From: Sphingomonas echinoides
Lineage (GTDB): Bacteria > Pseudomonadota > Alphaproteobacteria > Sphingomonadales > Sphingomonadaceae
Assembly (NCBI RefSeq): GCF_029623395.1
Contig: NZ_JAPYKK010000013.1
Span: forward strand, 1-64,000
Length of the DNA: 64,000 nucleotides
Reading direction: 5' to 3'
Shown here: piece by piece, positions 17,406-26,645 of the stretch
Layout of the letters: the number at the start of each line of letters is the position of its first letter
How positions within the stretch are numbered: the stretch's first letter is position 1
Notes under the pieces: model-generated
The model's database searches: none
What the model was told of the DNA's origin: nothing
The model's input: only the letters and a program-made list of their open reading frames with translations
Translations under genes and position numbers: made by a program

Positions 17406-18890
17406 TTAAAGCATCGTGCGTTCGACTGCCTTGCGCCAGCCGGCGATGAGGTCGGTCCGCAGGCCGTCGTCCATCGTCGGCACGAAACGGCGCTCGCACG
17501 ACCAGGTGCTGGCGATCGCATCGAGATTTTCCCAAACGCCCGTGGCGAGCCCAGCCAGGAAGGCCGCACCCAGCGCGGTCGTTTCCACGCCGACCGGGCG
17601 TTCGACCGGTGCGACCAGCACGTCGGACAGGAACTGGCACAGCCAGTCGTTGACCGCCATGCCGCCATCGACGCGCAAAGCTGGTGAATCCGGGTGCGCG
17701 TCCGCGCGCATCGCCTCAATCAGGTCGCGCGTCTGATAGGCGACTGATTCGAGCGCGGCGCGCGCCAGATGCGCCTCGGTCGCATCGAGCGTGAGCCCGC
17801 AGATGAGACCGCGCGCATCCGGATCCCAATGCGGCGCCCCCATGCCGACGAAGGCGGGCACCATGTAGACACCGTGGTTGTTCTGCACCCGCAGCGCCAT
17901 GTCATGCGTGTCGGACGCGCGCGTGATGATCCTGAGCCCGTCCCGCAGCCATTTGACCGCGGCCCCGGCGACGAAGATCGCCCCCTCCAGCGCATAGGTC
18001 GGCACCCCGTCGAGCCGGTACGCCGTGGTCGTCAGCATCCGGCTCTTCGATCGGATCGGCTCGGTACCGATGTTCATCAGCGCGAAGCAGCCGGTGCCAT
18101 AGGTCGATTTGGTCATCCCCGGCTCGAAACACGCCTGGCCGAACAACGCCGCCTGCTGGTCGCCCGCCATCCCGCCGATCGGGATCGCGCGCCCGAGGAT
18201 CGACGGGTCCATTTCCCCGAAGATGTGCGCATTGTCGAACACGTCGGGCAGCAACGGCGCCGGGATGCGGAACAGCCGGAGCAATTCGTCGTCCCATCGC
18301 TGCGCCGCGATGTCGAACAGCAAGGTGCGCGATGCGTTGGTGGGGTCGGTCGCATGCACCTTTCCGCGCGTGAGCCGCGACAGCAGGAACGTGTCGATCG
18401 TCCCGAATGCCAGATCGCCGCGCTCCGCAGCATCGCGCGCGCCCGAAACATTGTCGAGGATCCACGCGAGCTTTGTCGCGGAGAAATAAGGATCGATCAA
18501 CAAACCCGTCTTTTCGGTCACCATCGCCTCGGCCCCGTCGGCCTTCAGCTTCGCGCAGACGTCGGAGGTACGCCGATCCTGCCACACGATCGCGCGGTGG
18601 ACCGGCGTGCCGGTCTTGCGATCCCACAGCGCGACGGTCTCGCGCTGGTTGGTGATACCGAGCGCCGCAATGTCGGCAACGTCGATCCCTGCCTTGGCGA
18701 CCGCCTCTCGCAGCATCGCGACCGAATCGCGCCAGATATCCTCGAGATCATGCTCGACCCAGCCGAGCGCGGGATAATGCTGCGCGAACTCGCGCTGCGA
18801 CACGGCGATCGGGGTCGCGGTCGAATCGAACACGATGCAGCGCGTCGAGGTCGTGCCCTGATCGAGCGCGACGATATAGGGGGCCGTCAT
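17406..18890 (-). CDS. glpK: Glycerol kinase
   Basis: 494 residues with the FGGY-kinase signatures of Glp[19 protein letters not shown] at the N-terminus, [17 protein letters not shown] (residues about 80), [28 protein letters not shown], and the C-terminal [19 protein letters not shown]. It phosphorylates glycerol to glycerol 3-phosphate. The ATG at 18890 is chosen because [12 protein letters not shown] matches the family start. The aquaglyceroporin gene ends 26 bp upstream, so they form one operon. glpD is not in the window. Confidence 0.96.
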   Translation of the reverse strand: MTAPYIVALDQGTTSTRCIVFDSTATPIAVSQREFAQHYPALGWVEHDLEDIWRDSVAMLREAVAKAGIDVADIAALGITNQRETVALWDRKTGTPVHRAIVWQDRRTSDVCAKLKADGAEAMVTEKTGLLIDPYFSATKLAWILDNVSGARDAAERGDLAFGTIDTFLLSRLTRGKVHATDPTNASRTLLFDIAAQRWDDELLRLFRIPAPLLPDVFDNAHIFGEMDPSILGRAIPIGGMAGDQQAALFGQACFEPGMTKSTYGTGCFALMNIGTEPIRSKSRMLTTTAYRLDGVPTYALEGAIFVAGAAVKWLRDGLRIITRASDTHDMALRVQNNHGVYMVPAFVGMGAPHWDPDARGLICGLTLDATEAHLARAALESVAYQTRDLIEAMRADAHPDSPALRVDGGMAVNDWLCQFLSDVLVAPVERPVGVETTALGAAFLAGLATGVWENLDAIASTWSCERRFVPTMDDGLRTDLIAGWRKAVERTML

Positions 18891-18916
18891 GCGATGCTCT
18901 CCATGGCTCGTTCGTA

Positions 18917-19759
18917 TCAGTGTGGTTGGTCCATCCGGGTCCAGGCCGGATCCGGCACTAGCGTGGCGGCGACCTGTCGCGACGGAAGGAACGGGCGGAT
19001 CAACCACTGGTAGACACTGGCGCCCGCAACGCCGCCGCAGAACGGACCCGCGATCGGCACCCACCAGTAATTGAGCGGTGCGGGAAAGGCGGCGGATCCC
19101 CATCCCGTGAAATAGCAGAACAGCCGCGGACCAAAATCACGCGCCGGGTTGATCGGCCAGGCTTCGAGATAGCCCCCGGCGCCCCCGATCATCGCGACAA
19201 GCAAGCCAATGATGAGCGCACTTGAATCCGCGCGCGGCGCTTGGGTGTTATATTCCTCCGTCACTGCGAAGATGCCCAGGACGAGGATACCGGTCAGCAC
19301 GATCTCGTTGAAGAACGCGCGCACCGGAGTGATACCGTCTCCGGGATGCGTGAAGAACACGCCAGCGGCACCGCCCGCCTCGCGCGTCAGGCCGTGAGAC
19401 TGGTTGAAGCTGTCGATCACCGGCCCGTACATCATGTAGACAAGCGCCGCACCGATGATCGCGCCGATCACTTGCGCCACCCAATAGGGCACGATCTTGC
19501 GTTTCGGAAAATCACGATAGATCGCGAGGGCCAGCGTGACCGCGGGATTGGCATGCGTGCCGGACACGGCTCCGGTGACGTAGATCGCGATCGTGACCGC
19601 CAGCCCCCAGGTGATGCAGACGCCCCAATACGCCGTCTTGTAGGGGCTCGGATCGTACAAGGTGAACATCGCCGCGGCCGAGTTGCCGATGGTGATGATG
19701 ATCGCAACCGCGATGCATTCCGAGATCAACTCGCCGATAAAGGCCTTTGTCACAGCCAT
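18917..19759 (-). CDS. glpF: MIP-family glycerol facilitator / aquaglyceroporin
   Basis: 280 residues, six membrane helices and two NPA boxes: [14 protein letters not shown] in loop B and [14 protein letters not shown] in loop E. The Asp after the second NPA box (NPARD) is typical of glycerol-conducting members. The ATG at 19759 has a GGGAGGGGAC ribosome binding site; the open frame upstream is not protein-like. First gene of the glpF-glpK operon, divergent from the aldehyde dehydrogenase gene. Confidence 0.92.
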   Translation of the reverse strand: MAVTKAFIGELISECIAVAIIITIGNSAAAMFTLYDPSPYKTAYWGVCITWGLAVTIAIYVTGAVSGTHANPAVTLALAIYRDFPKRKIVPYWVAQVIGAIIGAALVYMMYGPVIDSFNQSHGLTREAGGAAGVFFTHPGDGITPVRAFFNEIVLTGILVLGIFAVTEEYNTQAPRADSSALIIGLLVAMIGGAGGYLEAWPINPARDFGPRLFCYFTGWGSAAFPAPLNYWWVPIAGPFCGGVAGASVYQWLIRPFLPSRQVAATLVPDPAWTRMDQPH

Positions 19760-20182
19760 TGTCCCCTCCCAAGGACCTGCTGTGTCGCTGCATATCGCCG
19801 CGCCGTCAATCGCATCCGGCCCGGCGCGGTGAAATGGCGTTCGTCCTCTGGGGACCAGCGCCGGGCTGGTTCGCATTCGTTTCAATGTCGCACCATGCTG
19901 GACGTCGTATTGCGAGCGTCATCGACGCCCCCGACACTGGCGTTCCATTCTCCCCCGAGACGATCGAAATCGCCCCCCCTAAGTAATTTCCGACGCTGAT
20001 ATCAGACTGCACCCTCGCCTATTTCACAAATGCCGATCCAGTCGAAGGCATTCGATTGGACGACCATAACCGCATTTCGCGAAGGATGCGGGATCAGCAG
20101 CGTGCGGACCGATGGAGGCATTTGTGAATAATGATGTCGCCGGGAGGAGCTCCGAAATTCGCGTTAGAAAGGCTGTATTTTC
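19760..20182. promoter_or_regulatory. Divergent control region of glpF and the aldehyde dehydrogenase operon, with an inverted repeat
   Basis: 423 bp without a gene. Two copies of a 12-bp sequence lie in inverted orientation: TTCACAAATGCC at 20023-20034 and GGCATTTGTGAA at 20117-20128. Both are closer to the aldehyde dehydrogenase start (20183) than to glpF. They are candidate operators for a regulator controlling one or both operons. No -35/-10 pair is clear. Confidence 0.45.
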
Positions 20183-21565
20183 ATGACCTATCAAAGCGTC
20201 AATCCGTTCGACGGCAAGCTCGTCCAGACGTTCGAAGATCTCGAAGACGCCGAGGTCGAACGCAAGATCGCTGCGGCGCATGCGTGTTTCCAGACGTGGC
20301 GCAACACGTCCTTTGTGGACCGCGCGAGGATCATCGCGAAGGCTGGCGAAATCCTCCATACCCGCGCCGACGCGTTGGCCCGGATCATGACCGGCGAGAT
20401 GGGCAAACGCATCGGCGAAGCGCGCGGCGAGGTCGAATTCAGCGCGCGGATCATGGCCTATTATGCCGCGAACGCGGAACGCTTCCTCGCCCCGGTCAAG
20501 CTTCATCCCACCAATGGCGAAGCGCATATGGAGAGTAGCCCGATCGGTGTGATCTTCTGCGTCGAGCCGTGGAATTTCCCCTATTACCAGCTCGCCCGCG
20601 TCGCCGGGCCGCACCTGATGGCGGGCAACACGATGGTCGTGAAACATGCCGCGATCGTACCGCAGTGCGCGATCGCGTTCGAACAGGTGCTGATCGAAGC
20701 GGGCGCGCCGGTCGGACTCTATACCAATCTGCTTATCAGCCATGCCCAGTCCGATACCGTCGTCGATGACCTTCGGATCAGGGGCGTCGCGCTGACCGGG
20801 AGCGTCGGGGCGGGGCGCAGCGTTGCAGCGCGCGCGGGCAAAAACCTCAAGAGCTCGTCGATGGAGCTTGGCGGCAGCGACGCCTTCATCGTGCTGGAGG
20901 ATGCCGATCTCGACGTGACGATTCCGTGGGCGGTGTGGGGCCGGATGTATAATACCGGCCAGACCTGTTGCGCGGCCAAGCGCTTCATCGTGGTCGAAAG
21001 CATGGCCGACGCGTTCCTCGAACGGTTCACGGCGGCGCTCGCCGCGCTCGAGGCAGGCGATCCGCTGGACGAGAAGACGACGCTCGGTCCGCTGTCGACC
21101 GAGCAGGCGCTGCTCGATCTGGTCCGCCAGGTGGACGGCGCGGTCGCGCACGGTGCCAAGCTGGCGCTGGGCGGCAGACGGATCGATCGTCCCGGGTCGT
21201 ACATGGCACCGACCATCCTGACCGATATTGCACCGGACAACCCTGCGTTCCGGGAAGAATTCTTCGGGCCGGTCGCATCGTTCTTCCGCGTGAAGGACGA
21301 GGAGGCCGCGATCGCGCTGGCCAATGATTCAGACTTCGGCCTCGGCGGATCGGTGTGGACCAAGGATGTCGCACGCGGTCGGCGGGTCGCTAGCCGGATC
21401 GAAACCGGGATGATGTTCATCAACAATCTCGACTGGACCGACGCCGAACTGCCCTTCGGCGGGATCAAGGATTCCGGTTACGGGCGCGAGCTGGGCGACA
21501 TGGGCATCCAGCAGTTCGTCAACAAAAAGCTGGTCCGCACGCACGACGTCAAGGCGCCTGCCTGA
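20183..21565 (+). CDS. NAD(P)-dependent aldehyde dehydrogenase (succinate-semialdehyde dehydrogenase type)
   Basis: 460 residues, ALDH superfamily. The catalytic cysteine is C262 (GQTCCAAKRF) and the general base lies in MELGGSDAFIV. VEPWNFPYYQLARVAGPHLMAGN (here in part: EPWNFPYYQLAR) and the length fit the GabD/Sad subgroup that oxidises succinate semialdehyde and related aldehydes. With the alcohol dehydrogenase 83 bp downstream it could oxidise alcohols to acids in two steps. Exact substrate unknown. Confidence 0.88.
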   Translation: MTYQSVNPFDGKLVQTFEDLEDAEVERKIAAAHACFQTWRNTSFVDRARIIAKAGEILHTRADALARIMTGEMGKRIGEARGEVEFSARIMAYYAANAERFLAPVKLHPTNGEAHMESSPIGVIFCVEPWNFPYYQLARVAGPHLMAGNTMVVKHAAIVPQCAIAFEQVLIEAGAPVGLYTNLLISHAQSDTVVDDLRIRGVALTGSVGAGRSVAARAGKNLKSSSMELGGSDAFIVLEDADLDVTIPWAVWGRMYNTGQTCCAAKRFIVVESMADAFLERFTAALAALEAGDPLDEKTTLGPLSTEQALLDLVRQVDGAVAHGAKLALGGRRIDRPGSYMAPTILTDIAPDNPAFREEFFGPVASFFRVKDEEAAIALANDSDFGLGGSVWTKDVARGRRVASRIETGMMFINNLDWTDAELPFGGIKDSGYGRELGDMGIQQFVNKKLVRTHDVKAPA

Positions 21566-21648
21566 CCGCCCCCGCAGGACACCTTCCCCTTCGACCGTCA
21601 GCGCCGCCGGAAGGCGACCGAGGTCCTCCCGTTCTGGAAAGAGATGCT

Positions 21649-22686
21649 ATGATCGCCAAGACCATGCACGCCGCCGTCGTCACCGCCTTCGGCAAGCCGC
21701 TGGAGCTGCAGGAATGCCCGGTCGCCATGCCCGGACCCGGCCAGATCCTGGTCAAGACCGAAGCCTGCGGTGTCTGCCACACCGATCTCCACGCCGCCAA
21801 AGGCGACTGGCCGGTCAAGCCCAACCCGCCGTTTATCCCTGGGCATGAGGCGATCGGCATCGTCGTGGCGCTCGGCGACGGAGTCACGATCGTCAAGGAA
21901 GGCGACCGGGTCGGCGTGCCGTGGCTCTATTCCGCCTGCGGTCACTGCGAGTATTGCCTGTCGGCGTGGGAGACGGTCTGCGCCGAGGCGCTGTTTGGCG
22001 GCTACACCAAGAACGGCGGCTTTGCCGAATATGTACTGGCGGACCCGAACTACGTCGCGCACATCCCCAAGGGACTGAGCGCGACCGAAGCCGCACCGCT
22101 CATCTGCGCGGGCATCACGACCTACAAGGGCCTCAAGGAAACCGAAGCCAAGCCGGGCGAGTGGGTCGCGATTTCGGGCTGTGGCGGGCTCGGTCATCTT
22201 GCCATCCAATATGCCAAAGTCATGGGTCTCAACGTCTGTGCGGTCGATATCGACGACGGCAAGCTCGATCATGCGCGGCGGCTCGGTGCGGACCTTGTGG
22301 TCAACGCTAAAACCCAGGATCCCACCGCGATGCTCGCCGACGCGATCGGCGGCGGGGCGCACGGCGTATTGATCACCGCGCCGTCGATCACCGCCTTCAA
22401 GCAGGGCATCGCGATGACGCGCAAGCGCGGCACGTGCGTGTTGGTCGGCCTGCCACCGGGCGAGTTTCCGACGCCGTTGTTCGACGTGGTCGCCAATTGC
22501 ATCACGGTTCGCGGATCGTTCGTCGGGACGCGCAAGGACATGGCCGAATGCCTGCAATTCGCCGCCGACGGCAAGGTCAAGGCGGACATCGAATTGCAAC
22601 CGCTCGCCGCGATCAACACCGTCTTCGACCGGCTTGAAAAGGGCGACGTCCCTTCGCGCGTTGTCCTCGACTTCCGCGGCGGCTGA
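21649..22686 (+). CDS. adhP: Zinc-dependent alcohol dehydrogenase (AdhP type)
   Basis: 345 residues, medium-chain dehydrogenase/reductase. Catalytic zinc ligands C43 and H66/E67 (CGVCHTDLH, PGHEAIG), structural zinc cysteines C97, C100, C103 and C111 (CGHCEYC), and the NAD fold GCGGLGHLAIQYAK. The pattern is that of propanol-preferring bacterial ADH. It lies between an aldehyde dehydrogenase and oleate hydratase on the same strand (gaps 83 and 41 bp), probably one operon. Confidence 0.92.
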   Translation: MIAKTMHAAVVTAFGKPLELQECPVAMPGPGQILVKTEACGVCHTDLHAAKGDWPVKPNPPFIPGHEAIGIVVALGDGVTIVKEGDRVGVPWLYSACGHCEYCLSAWETVCAEALFGGYTKNGGFAEYVLADPNYVAHIPKGLSATEAAPLICAGITTYKGLKETEAKPGEWVAISGCGGLGHLAIQYAKVMGLNVCAVDIDDGKLDHARRLGADLVVNAKTQDPTAMLADAIGGGAHGVLITAPSITAFKQGIAMTRKRGTCVLVGLPPGEFPTPLFDVVANCITVRGSFVGTRKDMAECLQFAADGKVKADIELQPLAAINTVFDRLEKGDVPSRVVLDFRGG

Positions 22687-22727
22687 CCCGCCCAACGAGA
22701 CAGCGACACTCTGAAAAGGCATTTTAC

Positions 22728-24299
22728 ATGAGCACCCATATTTTCGTCGGTGGCGGCATTGCCTCGGTCGCCGGTGCCGTCATCCTGATCCGGGACGGTA
22801 ACGTTGCCGGCAAGGATATCGTGATCCTTGAGGAAAGCCATCATATGGGCGGCGCGTTCGACGCGCACGGCAACCCCGAAACCGGCTACTTCATGAGCGG
22901 CAGCCGCATGTTCGAGGCGATGTACCGATGCACTTTCGATCTGTTCGGCTCGATCCCCTCGGCAACCGACCCGACGATTTCGGTGACCGAAGAAACCAAG
23001 CGCGCCGCTGCCAGGATTCCGTGGGACGCCAAGACCCGCTTGGTCAACCGCGACGGCAGCATTCCGGACGCGCATACCATGGGGTTTACCGAACATGACC
23101 GGATCAACCTCGTCACACTGATCGGCGAACCCGAAGGACTGCTCGACGGCAAGCGCATAACGGATTGTTTCACGCCCCATTTCTTCGAAACGAATTTCTG
23201 GCTGGAATGGTGCACGTTGTTCGCGTTTGAACCCTGGCACAGCGCCATAGAGTTCCGCCGGTATCTCCGCCGCTTCGTTCACCATTTCTCGACGATCGAC
23301 GTGCAGCACGACATCTACCGCACCGCGTACAACCAATATGACAGCATGATCGCCCCCGCGATGACATGGCTGGCGGCGCACGGCGTACAGGTCCGCCACG
23401 GCGTGCGCGTCGAGGATCTTGGTTTCGCCGCGGGCGGCGACGCGATCACCGTTACGAGCATCGCGACGCTCGGTGCGGACGGCCCTGGGGCAATTGCGAT
23501 CGCTCCAGGCGATCGGGTATATGTCACGAACGGATCGATGACCGCGGACAAAACCTTCGGATCAATGACCGCTGCACCAGGGATCGACACGAGCAACCAT
23601 TCAGGCGCGTGGAATTTATGGGAGAAACTTGCGGAAGGGCGGCCCGCCTTCGGCAACCCTGCTGTGTTCAATGGCGATATAGCCGAAAGCGCCTGGATCT
23701 CGTTCACTGTCACGGTGCGCGATCCGCTCTTTCTGGAGTTGATGGAACGGTTCAGCGGCGGACCGGCTGGTACTGCAGGGCTAATCACGTTCAAGCAATC
23801 GAGCTGGTTGCTCACATTGTCGATCTATCATCAGCCGTTCTTTCCGAACCAGCCCAAAGACGTCGCAGTGTGGTGGGGGTATGGCCTCTTCCACGATCGC
23901 CCGGGAGATTTCGTGAAGAAGCCTATGGCTGACTGCAGCGGTGCGGAGATTTTGGAAGAAGTGCTCGGCCATCTCCGTTTCGCCGCCACGGACAGTGCCG
24001 CAGTGCTTGCGGCGTCGATCTGCATTCCCTGCGCGATGCCCTATATCACCAGCCAGTTTAGGGTCCGCAAGGCGGGCGACCGGCCATTGGTCGTGCCGGA
24101 AGGATCGACCAATCTGGCATTCATTGGGCAATATGCCGAGCAACCGGATGATGTCGTTTTCACCGTCGAATATTCTATCCGCAGCGCAATGACCGCGGTC
24201 TACACCCTCCTCGGCCTCGATAGGGCTCCACCCCCGGTATACAAAGGTTTGCATAGTCCACAGGTCATTGTGGACGCGATCCGGACGTTGCATCGGTAA
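22728..24299 (+). CDS. ohyA: Oleate hydratase / myosin-cross-reactive antigen family flavoprotein
   Basis: 523 residues. An N-terminal FAD fold (FVGGGIASVAGAV, then EESHHMGGAFDAHG) is followed by family landmarks GYFMSGSRMFE, NFWLEWCTLFAFEPWHSA, RTAYNQYDSMIAP and YVTNGSMTADKTFGS. Members hydrate the cis-9 double bond of oleate or similar fatty acids using FAD as cofactor. The spacing to the alcohol dehydrogenase suggests that a hydroxy fatty acid might be oxidised further (inference). Confidence 0.93.
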   Translation: MSTHIFVGGGIASVAGAVILIRDGNVAGKDIVILEESHHMGGAFDAHGNPETGYFMSGSRMFEAMYRCTFDLFGSIPSATDPTISVTEETKRAAARIPWDAKTRLVNRDGSIPDAHTMGFTEHDRINLVTLIGEPEGLLDGKRITDCFTPHFFETNFWLEWCTLFAFEPWHSAIEFRRYLRRFVHHFSTIDVQHDIYRTAYNQYDSMIAPAMTWLAAHGVQVRHGVRVEDLGFAAGGDAITVTSIATLGADGPGAIAIAPGDRVYVTNGSMTADKTFGSMTAAPGIDTSNHSGAWNLWEKLAEGRPAFGNPAVFNGDIAESAWISFTVTVRDPLFLELMERFSGGPAGTAGLITFKQSSWLLTLSIYHQPFFPNQPKDVAVWWGYGLFHDRPGDFVKKPMADCSGAEILEEVLGHLRFAATDSAAVLAASICIPCAMPYITSQFRVRKAGDRPLVVPEGSTNLAFIGQYAEQPDDVVFTVEYSIRSAMTAVYTLLGLDRAPPPVYKGLHSPQVIVDAIRTLHR

Positions 24300-24476
24300 C
24301 GGCACCCGTTAGAGGCACCGTGCTATCCGCAATAACGCGGTACCTCTTACGGCGCCCGAAATAGACTGGTGCCGTTTCTTCGAGACCTCTCGTCATCTCG
24401 CATTTCGGCAAAGCTGGTGTCGACGTAGGGCATCGCTATAGACGGACATCGGACGGTTGGAGGTTCAGATCGAAGC

Positions 24477-24818
24477 ATGGGCCGCAAGCATTCAAGACAT
24501 GAGCCCTATGGCGATGAGGACCGTGCGGCAGAGGACGCGCCCGCGGCGGCGACCATCTGCTGGCTGTGCGGCCGGCCGACGGGCAAGACCATCGTCTGGC
24601 ACCATCCCGTACCCAAAAGCCGCGGCGGGCGGGACGTCGTTCCGATGCATGCGATCTGCCAACAGACGCTGACGGCAAATTTCACCAACGCCGAACTCCA
24701 GCGCGCCGGGATGGACGTGGAAACCCTGTTGGCGAACCCCAACGTGCGCAAGTTCGTCGACTGGGTGGCGAAAAAGGACCCGGACTTCACCGCGACCATC
24801 GCCAAGAAGCAGCGATGA
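24477..24818 (+). CDS. Small HNH-nuclease-like zinc protein
   Basis: 113 residues. CWLCGRP, then WHHPVPKSRGG and a C-terminal CxxT region (HAICQQTL), resemble the beta-beta-alpha metal finger of HNH nucleases: a CxxC zinc pair, a His-His catalytic stretch and a K-S-R-G-G loop. The final Cys pair looks incomplete (C..Q instead of C..C). Function in the cell is unknown. It overlaps the following gene by 4 nt (ATGA), so they are coupled. Confidence 0.7.
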   Translation: MGRKHSRHEPYGDEDRAAEDAPAAATICWLCGRPTGKTIVWHHPVPKSRGGRDVVPMHAICQQTLTANFTNAELQRAGMDVETLLANPNVRKFVDWVAKKDPDFTATIAKKQR

Positions 24819-25174
24819 GCGACGCTGCGAAACCGTGGGACGCGGCACTGGTGCGGCAATGGCTGGAAAGTCGGTTCGACGCGGCCAAGCTAGATCAGGC
24901 CGCCGCGGACCGGCGCGGCTACGACGCGCAGGACGATTACGACAAGGCGGCCGCCGAGGAATGGGTCTGCCGCACGCTGAAAGCCGATCTTTGCGTGAAC
25001 GACCAGGCCGCACTGGCGGCCCGAGTTAAACAGCTGATCGCACAGGACGAATACCGCATGACCGGCATTTACGACGACGTGCGCTTCGAACGCAACGTTC
25101 GCGGAACGCTCCGCAAGATCGCGAAGATGACCAAGAGCAACAGTGGCTTCGACAACCGGCTGCGCTACCAATAA
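24815..25174 (+). CDS. Conserved-looking hypothetical protein coupled to the HNH gene
   Basis: 119 residues, no recognised domain. It is charged and helical (SRFDAAKLDQAAADRRGYDAQ in parts; VRGTLRKIAKMTKS). The ATG at 24815 overlaps the HNH stop codon, hence the choice of start although the frame is open further upstream. It converges with rsgA 21 bp downstream. Confidence 0.6.
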   Translation: MSDAAKPWDAALVRQWLESRFDAAKLDQAAADRRGYDAQDDYDKAAAEEWVCRTLKADLCVNDQAALAARVKQLIAQDEYRMTGIYDDVRFERNVRGTLRKIAKMTKSNSGFDNRLRYQ

Positions 25175-25195
25175 GCGCTGTCGGCGAAACCGTTC

Positions 25196-26188
25196 CTAGC
25201 GCCGTCGTTTGGGATAGACCGGTGCGACCACATTCTCGGACGCCAGCTGCCGCCACCGATCGAACCGCTCTACGGTAAGCGTCCCGTCCGCGATCCCTGC
25301 CTGCACCGCGCAGCCAGGTTCCCCGCCATGCGCGCAGTTCGAGAAACGGCAGTCCTGTGCCGCGAGGATGAAGTCGTCGAATACCTCGGCGATGCCATCC
25401 CCCGCGTCAGCCAGTTGCAGCGCGCGCATTCCGGGCGTGTCGAGCAGCCACCCGCCCAGCTCCAGCCGGTGCATTTCGCGGACCGTGGTGGTGTGGCGGC
25501 CGGTATCGTCACTGGCGCGGATCGCCTGGGTGGCGATGCTGTCCGAACCACGCAAAGTGTTGACGAGCGTCGATTTCCCAACGCCGGACGACCCGAGCAG
25601 CGCGACCGTCTGGCCAATGCCGCAATAGGCGGCGAGCCGCGCCGCGTCGGCGGGTTCACGACCGTTGACGGTTTCCACGCGCAGTCCGGGCTCGATCGCC
25701 CGGGCCGCCGCCGCATATTCTTCCGGGGTTTCGGTCAGGTCGGTCTTGGTGAGCACCACGACCGGTGCCACGCCGACTTCACGTGCCAGCACAAGATAGC
25801 GTTCCAGGCGCGCAACGCTGAAATCCTGGTTGCACGAGGCGACGATGAACACGGTGTCGATATTCGACGCAATCATCTGCTCCTTGCGCGGGTCACCCGG
25901 CGCACGTCGTTTGAACAGGTTCATTCGCCGTAGCACGCGGACGGGATCCGACGTAGCGTCATCGACCAGTACCCAGTCGCCGACCGTCGGGTGATCGTCG
26001 GACGGCAGGGCGCCAGCGATATAGGGCGTGATCGAACGCTGTCCGACCGCGTCAGCAACGACGATCTTGCCGCGGTGGACCGCCATCACTCGGACGGGAT
26101 GACAGAGTTCTGCTTCCGCATCCGAAACTTGCTCGCTGAAAAACCGAGTCCAGCCGAGCACCTCCAAAGTCTCATCCATCGATTTCAT
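25196..26188 (-). CDS. rsgA: Ribosome small-subunit biogenesis GTPase RsgA
   Basis: 330 residues. It has an N-terminal OB fold, then the circularly permuted GTPase motifs: VLTKTDL (G4) precedes LLGSSGVGKSTLVN (G1) and LLDTPGMRALQL (G3). The C-terminal zinc motif is CRFSNCAHGGEPGC. RsgA helps mature the 30S subunit. Two in-frame ATGs (26188 and 26179) are possible starts. It appears monocistronic. Confidence 0.95.
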   Translation of the reverse strand: MKSMDETLEVLGWTRFFSEQVSDAEAELCHPVRVMAVHRGKIVVADAVGQRSITPYIAGALPSDDHPTVGDWVLVDDATSDPVRVLRRMNLFKRRAPGDPRKEQMIASNIDTVFIVASCNQDFSVARLERYLVLAREVGVAPVVVLTKTDLTETPEEYAAAARAIEPGLRVETVNGREPADAARLAAYCGIGQTVALLGSSGVGKSTLVNTLRGSDSIATQAIRASDDTGRHTTTVREMHRLELGGWLLDTPGMRALQLADAGDGIAEVFDDFILAAQDCRFSNCAHGGEPGCAVQAGIADGTLTVERFDRWRQLASENVVAPVYPKRRR

Positions 26189-26645
26189 ATCGCAGCGGCA
26201 GCATCTTTCTCGCTAACCCGTAAAGCGGGGTTGGGGCGTGGGGGAAGTGGTAGTCTCCGCTACCACGGTAGGCCATCAGATCCTACCAAGCTCGTACGCT
26301 GTCCGACGCGACTGTCCGTCGTTTGCAATCGCGCAGTCTCGTATTCCTCTAGGATCGATGCGGAACGGTAGCGCTGCAGCGGGCATGCTCATGCGGTGAA
26401 TTACGCGATCGAGTGCCGCTCCAGATGCTCAAGGGGAAAGATGTTTCTTGAAGCCGCCCCCGCTCCGTTTTGCTCGACGCTGCAATGCACGACGTATGGA
26501 CAACACAAGTTTGACAATCAAAACAGCCCATTAGGCAAGCCCGACCATTCGTTAGTATGATAATTATTAATTAAATTGCGAAAAATAGCTTTAGCGCGTT
26601 ACTGCTTCTATCACTGCGTACCCAAGCGTATTTTTTGGAAAAACC
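26189..26645. other. AT-rich intergenic region before the sensor kinase gene
   Basis: 457 bp without a gene. The stretch from about 26530 to 26640 is strikingly AT-rich for this genome (for example ATAATTATTAATTAAATTGC), and a TTGACA occurs at 26511-26516 without a well spaced -10. It probably holds the rsgA promoter (minus) and the promoter of the sensor kinase. Confidence 0.4.

Noticed and set aside
20024..21151. A 375-codon minus-strand open frame over the aldehyde dehydrogenase
   Set aside because: Shadow of the coding strand; the sense protein has all ALDH motifs.
24311..24347. Imperfect 10-bp stem (AGAGGCACCG with CGGTACCTCT) after oleate hydratase
   Set aside because: Loop of 17 nt, one mismatch and no T-tract; too weak to call a terminator.
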